A stretch of 20,855 bases of DNA from a bacterium (GTDB taxonomy: Bacteria; SZUA-182; DTGQ01), in assembly GCA_040755755.1 (NCBI GenBank), contig JBFLZW010000080.1, positions 1 through 20,855 of the forward strand, in the 5' to 3' direction. Position numbers and translations under genes: made by a program. Numbering within the stretch: position 1 is the first letter of the stretch; every line of letters starts with the position of its first letter. Positions 15,209-20,855 of this stretch are shown in pieces. Under the pieces are notes generated by a model, which was not told the DNA's origin, searched no databases, and worked only from the letters and a program-made list of their open reading frames with translations.

Positions 15209-18200
15209 TTCTTTTCCCCCGCAAATCCACCAGGCACCCCTGGCCTTTCTTTATTTTCGCACTATTTCCCGACATTTGTCCAAAGAAACCGTAGCAACTC
15301 TCCCATCTCCCCTTGCTGGGTTGATAAACGTGGATACTAGAGACGGGTTCTCCCCTTATGATAAGATCGTGGAAGAAATCCCGGCTGCTCTCATTCCCGG
15401 ACAGAAGGGGGATGCCCGCCATATTTCTGCCAGTGCAAAGTGAAACGGGATGGTTCTGGATAGGTCCGCTCAGCATCAGTTTACCGGCCTCCTGCCGGTA
15501 AATCAGATAGCCGCTGTCCTGGATAATGGGAAAGATGCTTCCTCCGATTTCTCCCTCCCTCCGGCAGGTGGTTTCATAGACCAGAGTCGTTGGCTGATAC
15601 TGATGCAGACTTCTGGCCGCAGAGCCCTGCTCCGTCAGCCACAAGTCGCTGGTGTAGCCGGAGGGCGGCTCGACCGGATAGCTTATCAGGTTGAGGCCGG
15701 CATCGAGCGACACTTCCACTCCGATTCCCACACTGGCCGGATTCGAGGGCAGGCTCTCGTTGCCAGCCTGATCCACGGCAGTCAGAGTCAGGGTATAAAC
15801 ACCCGGTCCTGCATTTGACCACAGGTAAGAGGGGCGGTTCGGATCGCCGAATCCTTCCTGGGGGATCCAGACAGGAGCAGTATCCGGAGATGTCCCGTAG
15901 AGCCGGTATCCTGCTATGTCAGGCTCGACATTCCTGCTCCAGCTTATTTCAACCGTCGAGGATATGAAGCAGGTTATCTGACTGGCAACCGGCTGAGGAG
16001 CCTGGGTGTCTATGAAGAAGGAGAACCGCTCGTCTTTGTCCATCAATTCCTGCCAGAAGTTTTTGCCTCCTGAAATGACGAGTCTTGCCAGACCATCCCA
16101 CTGCCTGCTCAAGCCCTGGGGGACCATGAGCATCCCTGTCCAGGTATCATCCGGATAGACGGTTTTGGACCAGGGATTTGGAGCAGCAGGCTGGACAACT
16201 GCCGGTTTGCTGCCTGCATCGGTTCCTCCAGGAAGCAGGCAGGAGACAAGTCCTCCACTCGTTTCCGCTTCACGTATCCCGCTCATGGATTGGTCAAACT
16301 GAATAATTACCTGAACCTGGCCTGCCCTGATCAGGGAGGCTGCTGCATTTGCCATACCCCGTGCGGCAGCAGCTTGGGCTGCCAGGGTTCCCGCAGCAGC
16401 AGGACCGTCAAGCGTCCACTCCTGTCGGTCCTGGACAAGCCTGACCTGAAGGACCCTGGGCTTTCTGGTCCGGTAAGCTCTGCACTCATAGGAGCTTGCA
16501 TAGTTGCTGTCCTGGTACCTGGCCAGATTGGTCACGATGAGACAGCTCTCGAGAATCGTCCTGCTGTCCTCGGCAAAGCTGAATGTGCCTGCACCGGAGG
16601 CCGCATCGTTCAGGGGACTGGAAAGGGGAATACCGGCTACCTCATGCACTTGAATATCCGCCGGATCCGTTTTATCCAGGATGGCCAGGTGACAGACATT
16701 CTCTTTGGCGTTGATATTCCTGATCTCCCAATGCACACGGTCGTCGGGCAGGCTATTTGACCGCAGCAGGACATAGTCAGCGGAAAGGTCTCTCAACGAT
16801 CTTACTGTCCATGCCGGTTCCTGCTGCGGGCTTCTGATCCAGTCTGCCAGGAGCATAGCCGTTGGAATTACCGATTGAGTTTCAATCAGTTCCTTCCCGC
16901 CGGGGAACTGTGCCGTGTAGTGGTAGCGAATATCCTGGGAGCTGGCATAGGGATTGAGGTAGTTGGCTATGGTCCAGTTGATAAAGGCCTGCCGGAAATC
17001 CAGGCCGATGTGATTCTGGACCGAAACCAGCCCCTGATTGGGGTCTTCGACCAGGGATGCCAGGGGAGTGACGGGTGAGCAGTTGTACTCCATATAATGG
17101 GCAAAGAGACTCACCTGCTCGTAGTGGGCGATTACCCGGTAGAGGGCGTTGCGGTTTTGCCGCTGGCCGTTGTTCCAATGGATCGGGCAGCCGCCGAAGC
17201 GGTCGTGGACATCGGCATACCCGAACCTGGTCAGGCTGATCTCATTCGGCAGCATCTGGAAGAAGTATATTCCGAGGGAATACAGGTTGTTGATTTCCTC
17301 GGCAAATCCGGAGCAGGCTTCATCCAGCCACAATTCCTCCCACTCCGCTCCCCGTCTGACATTGGCTTCGAGGTGCTGCATGTGCTGAAATTCGTGAGCC
17401 AGAGTCGCCTTGATCGACAAGAGCGGAGAACCGGAAGAGACATACAGCATGTCAGCACAGTTGCTTACCCGGTTCTGATACTGAAAGTCCAGGATCTTGT
17501 CTTCGGCATTGAAGTAGCCGTCAACCGCACCTCCCAGCTCAGTCAGCAGGATAATGAGGTGGCCGTTGCCGTCAATATCGGATAATTCGCTCTTCTCGTC
17601 CCGGCCAAAACAGGCCAGATTGGCAGGATAAATTTCGTTCTCAAAGCAGTCGGCTATGGCTTCGAGATCAGGCGGGCGGTCCCAGTCCCGGTCCACATAG
17701 TACCAGGCATAGTCCCGCTTGAGAGCAACATCGGCCCTGGCCAGGCGGTAATAGGTCTTGTTGCTCTCGGAGCAGAAGGGGCACTTCTGACTTTCCTGTA
17801 AAAACGAGTCGCTGCGCTCATCATCCTCAACATAGAAGCTGATGAAGTTGGGATCACTGCGGCCATTGATCCAGGGAAGATCCACAACTACCGATTCGGC
17901 ATCGAGATTGCCGGATTCATCCCCGTTCTTCACCGCCCGGACCAGAAACCAGAACCTCTTCCCCTCATCCTCATCTTCCGGCAAGTAACGAAAAAAACAA
18001 TACTGAGCAGGAAGATCACTCTGCCAGGGAGTAGCTGCCAGCACTTTGCCTGCCGTAGAAAAAGGATTTTGTGTCCCTTCACCCCGGTAAATACGGTAGG
18101 AATCAGGAGGCTCAACCGCTTCCTCCCTCCACTGAATATGAATCATACCTGATGCGGTTGACATGACTTTCTTTTCCCAGGCAATCCCCCGGTCGTTGAC

Positions 18201-18335
18201 CGGATTGGCCGGAGCTGCCACGGACAGGGCGAAAGCCACTGCGTGCGGGTACAGAAGAATGGCGCTGATCAGGCACCACCGGAGAGTCATCGCCAGGAGA
18301 GTCATCGTCCGGCTGATGGGCATGGCTCTTTTCAT
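15198..18335 (-). CDS. Large secreted HExxH metallopeptidase with FN3-like domains
   Basis: A 1045-residue exported protein. Residues 1-36 are a signal peptide (basic start, hydrophobic CLISAILLYPHAVAFA). An FN3-like domain follows (about 50-130, IHIQWREEAVEPPDSYRIYRG). The central domain has the zinc site LAHEFQHMQH (His314, Glu315, His318), followed about 25 residues later by WLDEACSGFAEE, which could give the third ligand. This order resembles M30-like gluzincins. A second FN3-like domain lies about 780-875 (EISWSRNVEPDIAGYRLYG), then a beta-rich C-terminal region (DAGLNLISYPVEPPSGY). No PEP-CTERM tag is present. The ATG at 18335 overlaps the TGA of the upstream gene (ATGA) and has GAGGAGGA nine bases before it; a longer in-frame start at 18368 is less likely. 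The stop lies in a dispersed repeat. The substrate is unknown. Confidence 0.8.
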   Translation of the reverse strand: MKRAMPISRTMTLLAMTLRWCLISAILLYPHAVAFALSVAAPANPVNDRGIAWEKKVMSTASGMIHIQWREEAVEPPDSYRIYRGEGTQNPFSTAGKVLAATPWQSDLPAQYCFFRYLPEDEDEGKRFWFLVRAVKNGDESGNLDAESVVVDLPWINGRSDPNFISFYVEDDERSDSFLQESQKCPFCSESNKTYYRLARADVALKRDYAWYYVDRDWDRPPDLEAIADCFENEIYPANLACFGRDEKSELSDIDGNGHLIILLTELGGAVDGYFNAEDKILDFQYQNRVSNCADMLYVSSGSPLLSIKATLAHEFQHMQHLEANVRRGAEWEELWLDEACSGFAEEINNLYSLGIYFFQMLPNEISLTRFGYADVHDRFGGCPIHWNNGQRQNRNALYRVIAHYEQVSLFAHYMEYNCSPVTPLASLVEDPNQGLVSVQNHIGLDFRQAFINWTIANYLNPYASSQDIRYHYTAQFPGGKELIETQSVIPTAMLLADWIRSPQQEPAWTVRSLRDLSADYVLLRSNSLPDDRVHWEIRNINAKENVCHLAILDKTDPADIQVHEVAGIPLSSPLNDAASGAGTFSFAEDSRTILESCLIVTNLARYQDSNYASSYECRAYRTRKPRVLQVRLVQDRQEWTLDGPAAAGTLAAQAAAARGMANAAASLIRAGQVQVIIQFDQSMSGIREAETSGGLVSCLLPGGTDAGSKPAVVQPAAPNPWSKTVYPDDTWTGMLMVPQGLSRQWDGLARLVISGGKNFWQELMDKDERFSFFIDTQAPQPVASQITCFISSTVEISWSRNVEPDIAGYRLYGTSPDTAPVWIPQEGFGDPNRPSYLWSNAGPGVYTLTLTAVDQAGNESLPSNPASVGIGVEVSLDAGLNLISYPVEPPSGYTSDLWLTEQGSAARSLHQYQPTTLVYETTCRREGEIGGSIFPIIQDSGYLIYRQEAGKLMLSGPIQNHPVSLCTGRNMAGIPLLSGNESSRDFFHDLIIRGEPVSSIHVYQPSKGRWESCYGFFGQMSGNSAKIKKGQGCLVDLRGKRSGQ

Positions 18336-19432
18336 GGCTCGTTGTCCTCCTCGTCCCCGCGCTCCCATTGCTTGTGCCGCTCGTCATACCATATCTGCCG
18401 GTTCGATCGGGTAGTAAAGGCAACCCTGCCGGTTTTTTCATCAGGCACAATGGCCACAACTTCCTGGGGAAACCTCACCGAGGGCAAAAAGTGCGGCAGG
18501 TGCGCTGATTCCGCCTTGACGGGTGTGCAGATCAATGCATCGGGCAGCCCGTTTTTATCAGTAAACCGCGCCCACTCTCCGGTATTTTTATCGATTCTCA
18601 GGATCCCTCCCTGGATCGGCTGGAGAGGAGATTCCCGGAAATGCCGCTCCGACTGAAAACCGTCCGGCTGGTGGAGTCTGGCCAGGGATTCCGGCGAACG
18701 GGGAATGGAGCGGATGGCCACCCAGACGAAATCCCTGGTTGCCGCCAGGGCAGTAAACTGCCAGAAGTCCGGCTGGTATTTTTGCCGGTACCGGTTTCTC
18801 AGACGGGTGAGGTCAGGCTCTGGCATCGATGCTCCAGTCTCTCTGCTCTTGAGTCCCTCCCCCTTGAGGGGGGATGTTAGGTGGGGGTGGATCGGGGAAT
18901 CATCTTCCCGCCAGGAGCGCCCGGCTTTAAAGTCTGCCGGTGGTTCATGACTCACGCAGAGGGTGAATCCAGGATCTCCCACCAGGGTCTTACTGCCCAC
19001 GGAAAATCCTGAGCCCGGTTGGGTATATTTGTGCGCATCGTCAGCCGAAATCCGGTTCCCATCCAGGAAGTAAACCGCTTCCCGTGATCGGGAATCCCAT
19101 TTCACTTCCAGACGGGAATAAACCACAGGTGCCCGGTAATATGTCCAGGTGCCGCTTGCCTTATGATACCGCCGGATGATCTCGGCGTTCCAGTACCAGA
19201 TGTCCGATGCATCCTCAACTGTCTGCTGTGAATTCGGAGCAGGGGAGGGGGAGGCTGAATCCGGCAGGGCAGCGGATGTCGCGGGGGGACTGGCAGCAGT
19301 ATCGCGGCCTGAAATATAAGCGGAAGAGCCGCTGGAAAGGGCAGGGGAGCAAAGGAGCAGTGTCAGGGAAGCCATGCCGATCAAGAGGGGCAGGCGGATT
19401 GATGAGTCAATCTGCTTCTTGAGCGCCGACAT
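18332..19432 (-). CDS. Exported protein of unknown function, coupled to the metallopeptidase
   Basis: A 366-residue protein that I do not recognise. Residues 1-33 are a signal peptide (basic start, LLIGMASLTLLLCSPALS). A Ser/Pro/Ala-rich linker follows (about 40-68). Residues 75-170 hold beta-rich sequence with many Trp and Tyr (DIWYWNAEIIRRYHK, GTWTYYRAPVVYS). About 178-194 is a segment that appears to come from a palindromic intergenic repeat. The C-terminal third has GGILRIDKNTGEWARFTDKNGLPD and a later VAFTTRSNRQIWYDERHKQWE, recalling blades of two-component-regulator-type propellers, but too few blades are present to be sure. GGGAGA about nine bases before the ATG supports the start. Its stop overlaps the peptidase start by four bases, so the two proteins are made together. 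Partner, inhibitor or sensor roles are speculation. Confidence 0.75.
   Translation of the reverse strand: MSALKKQIDSSIRLPLLIGMASLTLLLCSPALSSGSSAYISGRDTAASPPATSAALPDSASPSPAPNSQQTVEDASDIWYWNAEIIRRYHKASGTWTYYRAPVVYSRLEVKWDSRSREAVYFLDGNRISADDAHKYTQPGSGFSVGSKTLVGDPGFTLCVSHEPPADFKAGRSWREDDSPIHPHLTSPLKGEGLKSRETGASMPEPDLTRLRNRYRQKYQPDFWQFTALAATRDFVWVAIRSIPRSPESLARLHQPDGFQSERHFRESPLQPIQGGILRIDKNTGEWARFTDKNGLPDALICTPVKAESAHLPHFLPSVRFPQEVVAIVPDEKTGRVAFTTRSNRQIWYDERHKQWERGDEEDNEP
18851..18900 (-). repeat. Palindromic intergenic-type repeat embedded in a coding sequence
   Basis: The block contains CCCCCTTGAGGGGG next to GTGGGGGTGGAT. In the minus-strand frame it reads HPHLTSPLKGEG, the well-known translation of a GC-rich palindromic repeat often seen between genes. 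Here it is in frame within the 366-aa exported protein (residues about 178-194), with no stop introduced. Confidence 0.55.
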
Positions 19433-19551
19433 GCGATTCTTCTCCCCCTGTATCCTTTCTTAATCATGTTTTACCTTGCGCGGTTTTCCCAGGGTTAACA
19501 ACATGAAAAAGGTATTGATATACGCTATAAGTTTAAACCTGTTGCTAATAG

Positions 19552-19612
19552 ATTATAACAGTTTTTCCGCCTGATTGGAAATTTGTATGCTCATAATGTG
19601 ATAGCCATCACA
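19552..19612 (-). promoter_or_regulatory. Promoter of the exported-protein operon with a CRP/FNR-type operator
   Basis: TGTGATAGCCATCACA at 19597-19612 fits the CRP pattern TGTGA-N6-TCACA exactly, with 7-base perfect arms when flanks are included. On the minus strand a perfect TATAAT (19557 to 19552) follows, with only a weak -35 (TTTCCA). The start predicted near 19545 puts the operator centre at about -60, close to the class I CRP position. The leader to the ATG at 19432 is about 112 bases. Confidence 0.55.
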
Positions 19613-19663
19613 TCATCGCTCATGGCTGGATTCCGTGTTTTGTCGGAAAATAAAACTATTTTT

Positions 19664-20140
19664 CTACTCTGTGGCTATATCCTTTTTGAGTTTATTTATA
19701 AAGCTATCCAAATCATCATGGAGTCTTGCCTGCAATCCAATTGCTTTTTCGACCAGCCTTTTTACTCTCTCGTTATCCATGGGGATTCCATAGGCATGTC
19801 TGAAAAAGTGCCTGAAAGCCCTTAATTCATCAAGGATAATGAAAGACCCCTCAGAAATCAGCCTTGGCCTTATCCCCTCAACCTCCAGGGTCATCTTTAC
19901 CAGAAGCTCCCGGTGCCACCGTTCAGGCTCAGCTAGAGAATTTTCAAAGATTCGGGATACCTCTTTGAAAATATCCTCAATAGCACAATAGAGATTGTGT
20001 AATCCATAGGCAGTAAAAATGAGAGCATCACTCGATTTATCAAGCAGATTAACTCGTTCTTCTATCTGCCTCACTATGTCCATTATAATCTCTTCCTGCC
20101 TTTTTATAAGAGCGATAAGCGATTGGATCTCCGCCTTCAT
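19664..20140 (-). CDS. HEPN-domain protein, HepT-like toxin
   Basis: A 158-residue, mostly helical protein. Residues 108-118 (AFRHFFRHAYG) contain the RX4HXY ribonuclease motif of HEPN toxins: Arg110, His115, Tyr117. In studied HepT proteins the Tyr is the residue AMPylated by the partner MntA to neutralise the RNase. The helical N terminus with SLIALIKRQEEIIMDIVRQI fits the four-helix bundle. The ATG overlaps the stop of the upstream nucleotidyltransferase gene by four bases, so antitoxin is made first and the pair is translationally coupled. The length is near the family norm. Family and motif are seen directly; toxin activity is inferred from the family. Confidence 0.82.
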   Translation of the reverse strand: MKAEIQSLIALIKRQEEIIMDIVRQIEERVNLLDKSSDALIFTAYGLHNLYCAIEDIFKEVSRIFENSLAEPERWHRELLVKMTLEVEGIRPRLISEGSFIILDELRAFRHFFRHAYGIPMDNERVKRLVEKAIGLQARLHDDLDSFINKLKKDIATE

Positions 20141-20475
20141 AGTATCTTTATTCCCTCCTTTCTTATCCTTTCCTCAAAACCACATCCTTCCAGGAGAACG
20201 AGATGAATGTCTCGGCCAAGGAGCCCCTCTATTTCAGAGATCATCCTGAAGTAATCCCCATCAGGTAAAGAGATGGCAATATCCACATCCGACCAGTCAT
20301 AAAACCCCTCCTCCCTGGTGATGGAGCCAAAAAGGTAGACCTCCCTCGCATTCTTATCCTGAAAGTAATGAGTGAGCTTTTCTTTGGCATCTTGGAGCAA
20401 GGCCCTTCTTGACTCCTCACGACCTGCCCTTTTTTCTTCCTTTATCTTCTTAAGCAGCCACAAACCTTTTCCCAT
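20137..20475 (-). CDS. Minimal nucleotidyltransferase, MntA-like antitoxin
   Basis: A 112-residue protein of the pol-beta-type minimal nucleotidyltransferases. After a basic helical N terminus, YLFGSITREEGFYDWSDVDI holds the active site: Gly50-Ser51, then Asp63 and Asp65, with Asp89 (GRDIHLVLLE) as the likely third acidic residue. The spacing from GS to DXD is eleven residues, one more than the GSX10DXD usually quoted for MntA. Members paired with HEPN toxins add AMP to the toxin and so act as antitoxin. The start is not marked by a strong ribosome binding site (GTGAG some distance upstream). It is the first gene of the pair and overlaps the HEPN gene by four bases. Confidence 0.82.
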   Translation of the reverse strand: MGKGLWLLKKIKEEKRAGREESRRALLQDAKEKLTHYFQDKNAREVYLFGSITREEGFYDWSDVDIAISLPDGDYFRMISEIEGLLGRDIHLVLLEGCGFEERIRKEGIKIL

Positions 20476-20734
20476 GGCTTATTTCTCACTTGTGTTTATT
20501 TTATCCTTTTGAAGTGAACCGGTATATCCTCCACTGGTAATATCCTCTATAATGCCATGATTTCAACGAGCTTCCTGGCTTCCAGAGTAACAGCCCGGAG
20601 ACACCGATTCAAAGACTTAAAGGAAGAAATGAAGTTTCAGTATATAAAACAATTATACTCTCAAATTTCAGGGATTTGAAGAACCATTTTCTCAAAAACC
20701 ACCTACTACAGGTGCAGAATGGTGGCATTCTGAT
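20476..20734. other. Intergenic region upstream of the HEPN/MNT pair
   Basis: I see no gene here. It should contain the promoter of the minus-strand toxin-antitoxin pair, but I could not pick out a convincing one. The non-coding stretch continues to the probable insertion sequence end at 20735. Confidence 0.5.
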
Positions 20735-20791
20735 TGTGATAATCTAAAATTCCCCCATTTTAGGGGTTTGTGACAACGCAAAATTCCCCCA
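20735..20791 (+). mobile_element. Possible left end of an IS21-type insertion sequence
   Basis: Two 23-base direct repeats (20735-20757 and 20769-20791) start 34 bases apart and match at about 19 positions. Each begins TGTGA and ends AAAATTCCCCCA. A TG terminus followed by several tandem copies of an end repeat is characteristic of IS21-family elements, where they bind transposase. The element would continue beyond the right edge. Without its genes this remains tentative. Confidence 0.4.
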
Positions 20792-20817
20792 CCCCTGACT
20801 GAAGTTTCCGGTATTAT

Positions 20818-20855
20818 ATGGGCAGAAAAAAACTAAAGACCATGATACCGGAGGC
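20818..20855 (+). CDS. Possible start of a transposase gene (partial)
   Basis: ATG at 20818 opens a frame that reads MGRKKLKTMIPEA up to the window edge. It follows the tandem end repeats by 26 bases, as an istA-type gene might. There is no good ribosome binding site before it, and GGAGG at 20850-20854 could instead serve a start beyond the window. A 7-base inverted repeat (CCGGTAT at 20808, ATACCGG at 20845) brackets the start region. Thirteen codons are too few to identify a family. Confidence 0.25.
   Translation, partial: MGRKKLKTMIPE

Overview
The window looks like a chromosomal segment of a Gram-negative, probably uncultured bacterium with a deltaproteobacterial or Nitrospirota-like gene repertoire; this taxonomic guess is an inference and weak. 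The firmest clue to lifestyle is the PEP-CTERM/exosortase surface system. There is a PEP-CTERM tail at the left edge, a complete PEP-CTERM protein, and the dedicated two-component pair PrsK/PrsR, which in other bacteria goes with exosortase, exopolysaccharide and sigma-54-dependent surface protein expression. The exosortase itself is not in the window.

Layout, left to right. (1) 1-344: the last codons of a PEP-CTERM gene, its intrinsic terminator, and a second strong hairpin. (2) 360-4538 (-): a 1392-aa exported Ig/FN3-like protein with calcium-loop (thrombospondin type 3-like) repeats. It contains a 1176-nt in-frame tandem duplication that is almost identical at the nucleotide level. (3) 4539-5173: a long leader or intergenic region with a compact set of potential stems. 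(4) 5174-9524 (+): prsK, a PEP-CTERM protein gene, prsR. (5) 9620-11788 (-): a DUF4912-GH57 alpha-glucan branching enzyme-like protein. (6) 11789-12701: an intergenic region with two inverted repeats and a possible sigma-54 promoter, a 99-aa three-helix membrane protein of unknown function, and a strong terminator. (7) 12684-14697 (-): a two-gene unit of an AP-endonuclease-2/xylose-isomerase-like TIM barrel and a UMF1/Atg22-type MFS transporter. (8) 14698-15197: non-coding, filled by nested inverted repeats. (9) 15198-19432 (-): a translationally coupled pair of exported proteins. The second is a large HExxH metallopeptidase, and upstream of the pair lies a CRP-like operator with a consensus -10 box. 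(10) 19664-20475 (-): a HEPN/MNT (HepT/MntA-type) toxin-antitoxin pair. (11) 20735-20855: tandem repeats that look like the start of an IS21-type insertion sequence running off the right edge.

How the parts may work together: PrsK/PrsR probably senses an envelope or matrix signal and drives sigma-54 promoters of PEP-CTERM genes. The FN3/Ig proteins and the secreted peptidase are further extracellular products. The branching enzyme, transporter and TIM-barrel genes look like ordinary carbohydrate or transport metabolism. The non-coding DNA is rich in dispersed and palindromic repeats, and several of them intrude into the ends or interiors of reading frames.
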